DNA of 64,000 nt, from NCBI GenBank assembly GCA_903837135.1, contig CAILTK010000037.1, positions 1-64,000 of the forward strand, in the 5' to 3' direction. Below the pieces are notes generated by a model. The model had not been told where the DNA came from. It saw only the letters and a program-made list of their open reading frames with translations, and ran no database searches. Made by a program: the position numbers and the translations under genes. Positions within the stretch are counted from its first letter, which is position 1; every line of letters begins with the position of its first letter. Shown here piece after piece: positions 39,247-47,794 of the stretch. Origin of the DNA: an uncultured Caulobacterales bacterium. Its GTDB lineage: Bacteria; Pseudomonadota; Alphaproteobacteria; Caulobacterales; Caulobacteraceae.

Positions 39247-39321
39247 GGACGCGTAGCTCAGCGGGAGAGCACACCCTTCACACGGGTGGGGTCGTAGGTT
39301 CAATCCCTACCGCGTCCACCA
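39247..39321 (+). tRNA. trnV: tRNA-Val (anticodon CAC)
   Basis: 75 nt. Acceptor GGACGCG/CGCGTCC, D arm AGCTCAGCGGGAGAGCA, anticodon loop TTCACAC reading GUG (anticodon at 39279-39281), T arm GTAGGTTCAATCCCTAC, discriminator A and encoded CCA. Followed by a non-core stretch. Confidence 0.97.
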
Positions 39322-39348
39322 TTTTCGCCGGCCTTGCGCGATAAGCCA

Positions 39349-39430
39349 CGCCTCCCGGCGGCTCGCCCTGTCCGCCGCCGTGCGGGGCGCAGGGCGGGGG
39401 CCGGGAACAGGCCGCCCGGCGCGGGAGGCG
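39349..39430 (+). other. Strongly structured non-coding segment after tRNA-Val
   Basis: Outer arms CGCCTCCCG (39349-39357) and CGGGAGGCG (39422-39430) enclose inner CGCCCTG (39364-39370) and CAGGGCG (39390-39396) plus further GC-rich self-complementarity. This nested fold could be a processing/termination structure for the tRNA transcript or a small RNA. Strand assumed from the tRNA; no gene is evident between 39322 and 39578. Confidence 0.4.
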
Positions 39431-39578
39431 CATTCATGATCATGATCGCCGGCCTGCCCTGTTAGTCGGTGTTACGACAGACGGCCTCGGAAAATTGATG
39501 GTTCAATGCGGCGATGCGCACAAGGCGGCCCTGATGGCCTTTGGCCGCAGTCCGGCAACGTTCCTGGGATGGACGACC

Positions 39579-39764
39579 ATGACCGAGCGCTTCGTGGGCA
39601 GGCAGAACATCGAGCATTACAGGCGGGTGTTGTCCGATAATCCTGACGAAGAGACACGCAGGATTGTGCAGGCCTTGCTCGACGAAGAGCTGGCCAAGAG
39701 GGATGCCCGCACGAACGCCGATCCGCCGGACGGCAGTCACGGCGCCGGTATTAAACCTACGTAG
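39579..39764 (+). CDS. Small hypothetical helical protein
   Basis: 61 residues starting MTERFVGRQNIEHYRRVLSD and continuing with DEETRRIVQALLDEELAKRD. Highly charged and helical, no membrane segment. The pattern 'NIxHYRxxLxxxxDxExRxxIxxLLxEE' resembles short proteins often found near regulators in alphaproteobacterial genomes, which have no assigned function. The start at 39579 is preferred to in-frame codons at 39495/39498, whose added residues look unrelated. The ribosome site is weak (GGGATGGAC). Codon use is less GC-biased than in the neighbours. Confidence 0.55.
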   Translation: MTERFVGRQNIEHYRRVLSDNPDEETRRIVQALLDEELAKRDARTNADPPDGSHGAGIKPT

Positions 39765-39782
39765 TTCACCGTAATCGCGTAG

Positions 39783-39799
39783 ATACACCTGAGGTGTAT
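39783..39799. promoter_or_regulatory. Perfect palindrome, candidate operator
   Basis: ATACACC-TGA-GGTGTAT: 7-bp arms with a 3-base centre, in an AT-richer stretch also containing CTACGTAG at about 39758. It lies 41 bases before the 53-residue coding sequence and about 280 before the Crp/Fnr-type gene. It does not fit the FNR/FixK box (TTGAT-N4-ATCAA) or the SOS box. Regulator unknown. Confidence 0.5.
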
Positions 39800-39839
39800 T
39801 GTCGACGTCAGACAAGCGGTCAACTCGGGAGTGGTCGCC

Positions 39840-40001
39840 GTGCCTTCTGATGACGAACAATCCTACAAGCGAAATGTTGCTTCGCTCATGCGGCAGATAC
39901 GGCATGCGGGCGACGCCGCACGCCGACAACTACTGCTTATATTGTTGGAGTCGGAGAATAAAAAAGCGAAAACGGCGGGATGGGAACAACTTCACGGCTA
40001 G
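39840..40001 (+). CDS. Very small hypothetical protein (53 residues)
   Basis: GTG start, reading (M)PSDDEQSYKRNVASLMRQI, then RHAGDAARRQLLLILLESEN and KKAKTAGWEQLHG. GGGAG lies 8 bases upstream. Charged, amphipathic and helical, with no membrane span. The LLLILLESENKKAK end resembles the LLDEELAKR end of the 61-residue protein just upstream, suggesting two members of one small-protein type. Overlapping frames give cysteine- and arginine-rich nonsense. Called mainly on composition, ribosome site and this resemblance; function unknown. Confidence 0.5.
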   Translation: MPSDDEQSYKRNVASLMRQIRHAGDAARRQLLLILLESENKKAKTAGWEQLHG

Positions 40002-40076
40002 CGCCCGCTGGCAATAGCAGGCCTGACTCATCAATTCGCATTCCAGCGACACTTATTCTGGTTGATCGAGGGGACG

Positions 40077-40682
40077 ATGCAACTTTCCAAATCCACCACG
40101 GCGGGAGAGCGGGATAGACGCTGCTCTACCGTTCGCTATCGGGCGAACGAGGAGATCTACACCCAGGGCGGCAAGACCGACCGCCTCTATCGACTACGCG
40201 AAGGGGCGGTCCGGTCGGCCCGGTTCAACAGCGAGGGCCGCCGGCAGGTCGGTAACTTCTACTATCCGGGCGATGTGTTCGGTCTGGAGACGGAGCCCGA
40301 ACATCAATATGGCGTGGAGGCCCTCACGGACTGCGTGGTGGAGTCGATCTCCAGTAGCTCCGGCAGCGAAGACGAGATCGCCACCCTGGCGGAGGTGACC
40401 CGCCAGCAACTGCGCAAGGTCAGCGAACACCTGGTCCTGCTCGGCCGCAAGACGGCCCGCGAGAAGGTGGCCCTGTTCCTGTTGTCCTACGCCGCGCGCA
40501 ACCCGGACGCGGACGTCGAGCTGCCGATGAACCGTCAGGACATCGCCGACTACCTCGGCCTGTCGGTGGAGACGGTTTCGCGCACGCTGACGCTTCTGCA
40601 AGAGGAGTCGGTGGTGGCTTTCCCGGCGGCGCGGCGCTTCAGAGTGACACGCTGGGACGTGCTCCAGCGCATGGCGACCTGA
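40077..40682 (+). CDS. Crp/Fnr family transcriptional regulator
   Basis: 201 residues: cyclic-nucleotide-binding-like beta-roll (about 20-105, EIYTQGGKTDRLYRLREGAVR...FYYPGDVFGLE), dimerisation helix (about 108-140) and winged helix with recognition segment DIADYLGLSVETVSRTL. The VETVSR recognition helix is FNR/FixK-like, which predicts binding to TTGA..TCAA sites. It lacks the N-terminal cysteine cluster of oxygen-sensing FNR (a single Cys near residue 16), so it is closer to FixK. The ATG at 40077 follows GAGGGGACG; an in-frame TTG at 40062 is less likely. The signal is unknown. Confidence 0.88.
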   Translation: MQLSKSTTAGERDRRCSTVRYRANEEIYTQGGKTDRLYRLREGAVRSARFNSEGRRQVGNFYYPGDVFGLETEPEHQYGVEALTDCVVESISSSSGSEDEIATLAEVTRQQLRKVSEHLVLLGRKTAREKVALFLLSYAARNPDADVELPMNRQDIADYLGLSVETVSRTLTLLQEESVVAFPAARRFRVTRWDVLQRMAT

Positions 40683-40755
40683 GCTCGGCCCTGCGCGGCG
40701 GGCTATCCTCCCCGTCGGACGCGGCGCGAAAGGTCATCGAGAATTCGCGAGCGGC

Positions 40756-42507
40756 CTAAATCTGCGCCGCGCCGGACAGCGGTCGGCTGACCCGGTCGAG
40801 CGCGGCGTAAAGGGCCTCCGGGGTGATCGGCTTGGTGACGAACCCCTGCGCGCCCGCAGCCGCAGCCGCGGCCCTGTCCTCGTCCGCCGCTCTGCCGGTG
40901 AGCATGACCACGGGCACCGCCGCCGAACCGCTCTCGCGTTCGAAGGACCTGATCTCGCGGATGGCCTGGAGGCCGTCCAGCTCGGGCATGTGCATGTCCA
41001 TCAGGATGACGTCGAAGTCGTTGGCGCGCCGCGCTTCGACGGCCGCCCGGCCATTGTCGACGGCGACCGTCTCGACCCCCGCCTGCTCCAGCAGCAGTCT
41101 GATCACCCGCCGGTTGGCGGCGTTGTCCTCGGCCAGCAGCACACTGAGCGAGACCCCGCTGATCGGCGCGGACGCAGCCACGGCGGCGAAGGCCGCGGGG
41201 GCGGCGACCGGAAGCACCAGACGGACGCTGAAGCAGCTCCCCTGCCCCACCACAGACGTCGCCGACACGTCCCCGCCCATCTGTCGCGCCAGCGCGCGGC
41301 AGATGGCGAGCCCCAGGCCGGTGCCGCCGAACGTGCGCGCGGTCGACGCCCCCGCCTGGCCGAACCGTTCGAACAGCCAGGGCGCGTTGTCGACGTCGAA
41401 CCCGATTCCCGTGTCCGCCACCTCGATGGCGACACGCACGCTCGAGGCGTCCGGCGTCGGCGTCGCCCGGAGCCGAACGGTCACGCCGCCCTTCCCGGTG
41501 AACTTGATCGCGTTGGAGACGAGGTTGACCACGATCTGCTTGATGCGGGTCGGGTCGCCGGCGACCGGAGGCGCCGCCGGATCCATGTCTTCGAAGACCA
41601 GGTCCAGCCCCTTGTCTCTCGCCTGCGCCGACATCAGGCGCACGACTCCGCCGATCTCCTCGCTCAGGCTGAGCGGCGCGACCTCGAGCTCGACCTTGCC
41701 GGCCTCGAGTTTCTCCATGTCCAGCACATCCGAAACGATCCGCTTCAGCATCTGCCCCGAGCTCTCGAGAAGCGCGACGGACTGCGCCTGATCCGGGTCG
41801 AGTTCGGTCCGCGCGAGGGCGGCGATCAAGCCCAACATGCCGCCGAGCGGATTGCGGATCTCGTGACTCATGTTGGCGACGAAACTGGCTTTGGCGGCGT
41901 GGGCGGCTTCCGCCTCCGTCGCCAGCCGATCGCTGCGCCGGCGCGCGTCGTCGAGCGCGATCGCCGCCGCGGTCGCTTCGGCGAGGGCGCGGGCCTCTCC
42001 CCTGATCGCCCGATGCAGCAGCGTCGCCACCCCGAGCGCGGCGCCGAGGATGGTGACGAGCGCGAAGGCGAACTCGCTCCGGTAGGCTTGCGGCATGAAA
42101 TGGGCGCAAGCGGCGGCGCACAGGGCGGCGGCCGCCAGGCTCGGGTAGATCACGCGATAGGTGGGCCCGACGATGCTGAAGATCAGCGAGATCGGTGCGA
42201 AATAGATCAGGAGGTGTGCGTCGCGCACCAGGAAGGTGTGCAGCATCACGTTGAACAGCAGCACCAGATTGGTCGTCGCCGCCAGCCGCTCGAGCCGCGC
42301 CGTGGACGCCGCCCCGCGCCCCCAGACGAACCACAGGGTCGCGCTGAGAAGCGCAGACAGGCTCGTGCACGCGAACATGGGCGCGACGGCGATCGGCGGC
42401 AGCGTGAAGTTCAGCGGCGTTACGATCGCGTAATAGATCGCCATGGCCACGGCGTAGCCGCCGACAAGCTTACCGTGTACAGACGTCTCCGGTCGTGCTT
42501 CCAACAT
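40756..42507 (-). CDS. Membrane hybrid histidine kinase with receiver domain
   Basis: 583 residues: about five to six membrane helices (20-165) with no sizeable periplasmic domain, coiled linker (170-205), HisKA with phospho-acceptor His215 (SHEIRNP), HATPase_c (N box VSNAIKFTGKG, G boxes DTGIGF and GGTGLGLAI), then a C-terminal receiver with phospho-acceptor Asp at about 504 (ILMDMHMPELDG) and conserved Thr/Lys (VVMLTGRA, VTKPI). It can start a phosphorelay but no Hpt or separate response regulator is adjacent. Convergent with the Crp-type gene. Confidence 0.92.
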   Translation of the reverse strand: MLEARPETSVHGKLVGGYAVAMAIYYAIVTPLNFTLPPIAVAPMFACTSLSALLSATLWFVWGRGAASTARLERLAATTNLVLLFNVMLHTFLVRDAHLLIYFAPISLIFSIVGPTYRVIYPSLAAAALCAAACAHFMPQAYRSEFAFALVTILGAALGVATLLHRAIRGEARALAEATAAAIALDDARRRSDRLATEAEAAHAAKASFVANMSHEIRNPLGGMLGLIAALARTELDPDQAQSVALLESSGQMLKRIVSDVLDMEKLEAGKVELEVAPLSLSEEIGGVVRLMSAQARDKGLDLVFEDMDPAAPPVAGDPTRIKQIVVNLVSNAIKFTGKGGVTVRLRATPTPDASSVRVAIEVADTGIGFDVDNAPWLFERFGQAGASTARTFGGTGLGLAICRALARQMGGDVSATSVVGQGSCFSVRLVLPVAAPAAFAAVAASAPISGVSLSVLLAEDNAANRRVIRLLLEQAGVETVAVDNGRAAVEARRANDFDVILMDMHMPELDGLQAIREIRSFERESGSAAVPVVMLTGRAADEDRAAAAAAGAQGFVTKPITPEALYAALDRVSRPLSGAAQI

Positions 42508-42610
42508 TTCCCGTCAGCGCCCACGACCTGACCCACGTCGACGACTATATCGCATGCGTCGATTCGCCGTCGCCTGGCGAGTTGAAGCCGCCGGCGCGGC
42601 GCCGCCAGGA

Positions 42611-42689
42611 CCGGATTGCGATCCGGGGCCCCGCGCAGACAGAATCGCGCATTTCCACTGCCCAGTGTTTCTCCACCGCGCAGTGTTTC
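42611..42689. promoter_or_regulatory. Inverted and direct repeats in the kinase/M61 intergenic region
   Basis: Within the 241-base divergent gap: CCGGAT-TGCG-ATCCGG (42611-42626), CACTG-CC-CAGTG (42656-42667), and the direct repeat CAGTGTTTC at 42663-42671 and 42681-42689, 18 bases apart. The spacing suits cooperative regulator binding; the protein is unknown. Confidence 0.35.
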
Positions 42690-42748
42690 GGGCGTGGATC
42701 GGTCGTGCGATCCCGTGCTAGCTCCTGCGTGCTGAAGCACGGGGGACG

Positions 42749-44737
42749 ATGATGCGGTCTGGGTTCGGAGTATCGGCGGCGGTCCTGGCGGCCTGCCTTC
42801 TGGCGGCCTGTCTCCCGGAGGTGCGCGCCCTGGCGGCGCCGGCGGCGAAGTCCTCCATCCCCCAGCCCATGCCCCTGCCGATGCCGCCGCCGATCCCGGC
42901 GCCGCAGGACCTCCCCTACCCTGGCGCGCTCGGCGTGGCGGTCGACGCCACCGATCTGAGTCACGGCGTCTTCGCCGTTCGGGAGACCGTGCCGCTGGCG
43001 GGTCCCGGCCCGATGATCCTGACCTATCCGCGCTGGCTGCCGGGCGCGCACAACCCGGGGGGATCCATCGACAAGGTCGCCGGACTGATCATCCATGCGG
43101 ACGGCAAGCGTGTGGAGTGGACGCGCGACCCGGTGGACGTCTACGCCTTCCACATCGATCCGCCCAAGGGGGCCAGGTCGCTGGAGGTGGAGTTCCAGTT
43201 CCTGTCGCCGGTCTCCACCCGCGAAGGGCGGGTGGTGATGACGCCCGAGATGCTGAACGCGCAGTGGATCTCGCTGGCGCTCTATCCGGCGGGATACTTC
43301 ACCCGCGACATCCCCATGAAGGTGTCGATCAAGCTGCCGGAGGGCTGGAAGTACGCCACCGCGCTCGAGACCGAGCGTGAGGAGGCCGCCGCGAGCGGGG
43401 GACAGTGGACCCACTTCAAGACCACCCCGTTCAACACCGTCGCCGACAGCCCGCTGATCGCCGGCAAATACTTCAAGCGCGTGGAGCTCGATCCCGGCGG
43501 GCCGGCGCCCGTGCGCCTGGACGTGATCGCCGATGCGCCGGAAGACCTGGAGATGAAGCCCGAGCAGATCCAGGCGCACAAGAACCTGGTGCAGCAGGCC
43601 TACCGCACCTTCGGCTCGCACCATTACGACCACTACGACTTCCTGTTCACCCTGTCGGACAAGATGGGCGGCAACGGTCTCGAGCATCACCAGTCGTCCG
43701 AGGACGGCGTGCCGCCCGGCTATTTCACCGAATGGGACAAGGGCTCGGCCGGCCGCGACCTCCTGGCCCACGAATACACCCACTCCTGGGACGGCAAGTT
43801 CCGCCGCGGCGCGGACCTGTGGACCCCCACCTTCAACGTGCCCATGCGCGACAGCCTCCTGTGGGTCTACGAGGGCCAGACCCAGTACTGGGGCTATGTG
43901 CTCGCCGCCCGTTCGGCCCTGATGAGCAAGCAGGACACGCTCGACGCCATCGCCCTCACCGCCGCCACCTACGACCACCGGGTCGGCCGTGCGTGGAAGG
44001 CGCTGGAGGACACCACGAACGATCCGATCGTGTCGCAGCGCCGGCCCCTGTCGTGGCTGAGCTGGCAGCGGTCGGAGGACTACTATTCCGAAGGCCAGCT
44101 GATCTGGCTCGACGCCGACACCCTGATCCGCGAGCGGTCGGGCGGCAAACGCTCGCTCGACGACTTCGCCAAACTGTTCTTCGGCGTCGACAACGGCAGC
44201 TTCGTCACCCACACCTATGGGTTCGAAGACGTGGTCCGGGCGCTGAACACGGTCGAGCCCTATGACTGGTCGGGCTTCCTGAAGGCCCGGCTGGAAGGCC
44301 ACGGCCCCGGCGCGCCGCTCGACGGACTGAAGCGCGGCGGCTACCGGCTGGTCTACACCGACGTGCAGTCGCCCTACGCCAAGAACGCCGAAAGCCGCCG
44401 GCACACCACCGACTTCATGTATTCGCTCGGCTTCAGCGTGAACAAGGACGGCCAGCTCACCGACGTGCAGTGGGAAGGTCCGGCGTTCAAGGCCGGCCTG
44501 ACCGCCGACACCCAGCTGATCGCCGTCAATGGCCTCAACTACGACGCCGACCTGCTCAAGCAGGCGGTGACCTCGGCCAGGACCGGCAAGGAGCCGATCG
44601 AGCTGCTGGTGAAGATCAACAACCACTTCCGCACGGTGAAGATCGACTACCACGAGGGGCTGAAGTACCCGCACCTGGAGAAGACCGGACCCGGCGACGG
44701 ATCGCTCGACGCCATCCTGACCCCGCGGGCGGGGTGA
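42749..44737 (+). CDS. M61 family aminopeptidase with PDZ domain
   Basis: Metallopeptidase of the glycyl aminopeptidase group. 662 residues. The N-terminus (MMRSGFGVSAAVLAACLLAAC) has a lipobox-like LAAC, so it may be an outer-membrane lipoprotein rather than a freely secreted enzyme. Zinc site H341-E342-x-x-H345 (AHEYTHSW) with downstream E375 (WVYEGQT); C-terminal PDZ-like region (SVNKDGQLTDVQWEGPAFKAGL). Start at 42749 or the next ATG at 42752, which is better spaced from GGGGGA. Confidence 0.9.
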   Translation: MMRSGFGVSAAVLAACLLAACLPEVRALAAPAAKSSIPQPMPLPMPPPIPAPQDLPYPGALGVAVDATDLSHGVFAVRETVPLAGPGPMILTYPRWLPGAHNPGGSIDKVAGLIIHADGKRVEWTRDPVDVYAFHIDPPKGARSLEVEFQFLSPVSTREGRVVMTPEMLNAQWISLALYPAGYFTRDIPMKVSIKLPEGWKYATALETEREEAAASGGQWTHFKTTPFNTVADSPLIAGKYFKRVELDPGGPAPVRLDVIADAPEDLEMKPEQIQAHKNLVQQAYRTFGSHHYDHYDFLFTLSDKMGGNGLEHHQSSEDGVPPGYFTEWDKGSAGRDLLAHEYTHSWDGKFRRGADLWTPTFNVPMRDSLLWVYEGQTQYWGYVLAARSALMSKQDTLDAIALTAATYDHRVGRAWKALEDTTNDPIVSQRRPLSWLSWQRSEDYYSEGQLIWLDADTLIRERSGGKRSLDDFAKLFFGVDNGSFVTHTYGFEDVVRALNTVEPYDWSGFLKARLEGHGPGAPLDGLKRGGYRLVYTDVQSPYAKNAESRRHTTDFMYSLGFSVNKDGQLTDVQWEGPAFKAGLTADTQLIAVNGLNYDADLLKQAVTSARTGKEPIELLVKINNHFRTVKIDYHEGLKYPHLEKTGPGDGSLDAILTPRAG

Positions 44738-44745
44738 CGCGGCGC

Positions 44746-44967
44746 CTACCTCCCCCGCGAAGCGGCGGGAGGGGGACCGTCGGCCGAGCCCGGCGAGAGC
44801 CGGGCGTAGAGCCGATGGGGGAGGGGGCGGGCCGCGGCCTGGCCTTTTCCGCCGCGATCAGCGCTATCGATCAGTGATACGGCCGGCGTCATTGCGCGCC
44901 GCCCGCCCCCTCCACCACCCGCTCTTCGGCGGGCGGTCCCCCTCCCACCGCTTTGCGGGGGAGGTAG
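44746..44967. repeat. REP-like inverted repeat, family A copy 1
   Basis: Fills most of the gap between the M61 gene and the reductase. Ends are mirror images, CTACCTCCCCC and GGGGGAGGTAG, and each half contains the unit CCTCCCCCGC..AGCGG..GAGGGGGACC.. found again at 57484-57681. The two halves are inverted copies around a non-repeated centre. Confidence 0.8.
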
Positions 44968-45025
44968 ACATCTGGCGACGCTGCTCTAGCCTGCCCGCCA
45001 ACGATTTTCGAAGGGAAGGTATCCG

Positions 45026-45811
<786 letters not shown>

Positions 45812-45871
45812 TCTAGCAGGGGCGAAGCGGCCTGCGCGGCGGGAAATCGAGCGGCGGCGGCACGCGTCCGC

Positions 45872-46633
45872 CTAGCTCTTCAGCCGGTACCCCGTCCGGA
45901 AGATCCACCACACCGCGCCGAGGCACACGAGCATGAACACCAGGGTCATGCCGAGGCTCACACCGACGCTGACGTCGGAGGAGCCGTAGAAGCTCCAGCG
46001 GAAGCCGGAGATCAGATAGACCACCGGGTTGAACAGGGCGACCTTCTGCCAGATCGGCGGCAGCATGTTGATCGAATAGAAGCTGCCGCCGAGGAAGGTC
46101 AGCGGCGTGATCACCAGCGTCGGCACGACCTGCAATTTCTGGAAATCGTCCGCCCACACGCCGATGACGAAGCCGAACAGGCTGAAGGTCATGGAAGTGA
46201 GGATCAGGAACGCGGCCATCCACACCGGATGGGCGATGTGGAAGGGCACGAAGATGCGGGCGGTGACCAGGATGATCAGGCCCAGCAGCACCGATTTGGT
46301 GGCCGCCCCGCCGACATAGCCGATCACGGCCTCGAGCCACGACACCGGCGCGGACAGCAGTTCGTAGATCGTCCCCGCCCATTTGGGCATGTAGATCCCG
46401 AACGACGCGTTCGACAGGCTCTCGGTCAGCACGGACAGCATCATCAGCCCCGGCACGATGAAGGCGCCGTAGGGCACGCCGTTGATCGGGGCCATCCGCG
46501 AGCCGATCGCCGAGCCGAACACGACGAAATAGAGCGAAGTGGAGATCACCGGGGCCAGGAGGCTCTGCGCGATGGTGCGGAACCAGCGGTTCAGCTCGAA
46601 GGCGTAGATGGCCCGGATGGCGTAGACATTCAT
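45872..46633 (-). CDS. ABC-2 type transporter permease (YadH-like)
   Basis: 253 residues with six membrane helices and the ABC-2 signature region [20 protein letters not shown] followed by [13 protein letters not shown]. Paired with the ATPase directly upstream, overlapping it by four bases (ATGA at 46630-46633). YadH-type permeases are exporters of unknown substrate, related to drug and lipo-oligosaccharide systems. Confidence 0.92.
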   Translation of the reverse strand: MNVYAIRAIYAFELNRWFRTIAQSLLAPVISTSLYFVVFGSAIGSRMAPINGVPYGAFIVPGLMMLSVLTESLSNASFGIYMPKWAGTIYELLSAPVSWLEAVIGYVGGAATKSVLLGLIILVTARIFVPFHIAHPVWMAAFLILTSMTFSLFGFVIGVWADDFQKLQVVPTLVITPLTFLGGSFYSINMLPPIWQKVALFNPVVYLISGFRWSFYGSSDVSVGVSLGMTLVFMLVCLGAVWWIFRTGYRLKS

Positions 46634-47631
46634 GGTCGGGCTTCCCCCAGATCGCCGGACGGCGCCGCCTGGGGCTTGTGCACCAGGCTGACGAAGATGT
46701 CCTCCAGCGAGGACTGGTGGGTCTGCAGGTCGGTGAAATCGAGCCCCGACGCCGACAACTGGCGCATCAGGGCGCCGATCCCCGTGCCCTCGTGCCGGGC
46801 GTCGAAGGTGTAGGTGATCTCCGCGCCGTCGGCGGAGAGCTCCAGGCCGTAGGAGGACAGCGCCTCGGGGATGGCCGCGATCGGCGCCTGCAGATGGACC
46901 TTCAGCGCCTTCTTGCCGAGCTTCTCCATCAGGACGCTCTTGTCCTCCACCAGGATGATCTCGCCCTTGGTGATCACCCCGACGCGGTCGGCCATCTCCT
47001 CGGCCTCCTCGATATAGTGGGTGGTGAGGATGATGGTGACGCCGTTGTCGCGCAGGCGCCGGACCACCGCCCACATGTCGCGGCGAAGCTCCACGTCGAC
47101 GCCGGCGGTCGGCTCATCGAGGAACAATATGGTCGGCTCGTGCGACAGGGCCTTGGCGATCATCACCCGGCGCTTCATGCCCCCCGACAGGGTCATGATC
47201 TTGCTGTCCTTCTTGTCCCACAGGCTGAGATCCCGCAGCACCCTCTCGATGTAGGCCTTGTCGGGCGCCTTGCCGTAGAGGCCGCGGCTGAAGCAGACGG
47301 TGGCCCAGACGGTCTCGAAGGCGTCGGTGTGCAACTCCTGCGGCACGAGGCCGATCCGGGTGCGCACGGCGCGGTAGTCGGCGACGATGTCGAGCCCGTC
47401 GGCGGTGACCGTGCCGGTGGAGGCGTTGACGATGCCGCAGATGATCGAGATCAGCGTGGTCTTGCCCGCGCCGTTGGGGCCCAGGAGGGCGAAGATCTCG
47501 CCCCGCCGAATGTCGAGATCGATCCGTTTCAGCGCCTGGAACCCGCCCTTGTAGGTCTTGGTCAGTCCCTTCACCGAGATGACGGGTCCGGAAACGACGG
47601 GTTGGGGAAGGGTCGCGGGGGCGTCGGTCAT
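46630..47631 (-). CDS. ABC transporter ATP-binding protein (YadG-like)
   Basis: 333 residues: Walker [10 protein letters not shown] at about 51-59, Q-loop LVPQE, signature LSGGMKRR, Walker [13 protein letters not shown], and switch His in [12 protein letters not shown]. The ordered segments ([36 protein letters not shown]) closely follow YadG. The ATG at 47631 is preferred to an in-frame TTG at 47667, which lacks a ribosome site. Confidence 0.93.
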   Translation of the reverse strand: MTDAPATLPQPVVSGPVISVKGLTKTYKGGFQALKRIDLDIRRGEIFALLGPNGAGKTTLISIICGIVNASTGTVTADGLDIVADYRAVRTRIGLVPQELHTDAFETVWATVCFSRGLYGKAPDKAYIERVLRDLSLWDKKDSKIMTLSGGMKRRVMIAKALSHEPTILFLDEPTAGVDVELRRDMWAVVRRLRDNGVTIILTTHYIEEAEEMADRVGVITKGEIILVEDKSVLMEKLGKKALKVHLQAPIAAIPEALSSYGLELSADGAEITYTFDARHEGTGIGALMRQLSASGLDFTDLQTHQSSLEDIFVSLVHKPQAAPSGDLGEARP

Positions 47632-47794
47632 GCGGAGCTTATCTGGCGGTTCGGGGGGAGCGATCAAGGAGGGTTGATGCGAAGCGGGCGGGCGCTTGCT
47701 TCGATACGCCTGCGGGCAGGCTGTTCAGCGTGACGACGGTGGGTGGACTTCACGGGTTTCGTCATCCTGACAAGGACGCGAAGCGGCCGTATCG

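Noticed and set aside
39462-39929. A 155-codon minus-strand frame over the small-gene region
   Set aside because: No motif, no ribosome site, and opposes two better plus-strand coding candidates.
39799-40017. A 72-codon plus-strand frame with several Cys, Arg and Lys
   Set aside because: Non-ATG start with no ribosome site; the overlapping 53-residue frame at 39840 has GGGAG and a far more protein-like composition.
39247-40700. Integrated island at tRNA-Val
   Set aside because: I looked for a direct copy of the tRNA 3' end (GTTCAATCCCTACCGCG) downstream and for an integrase and found neither, so an integrative element is not supported.
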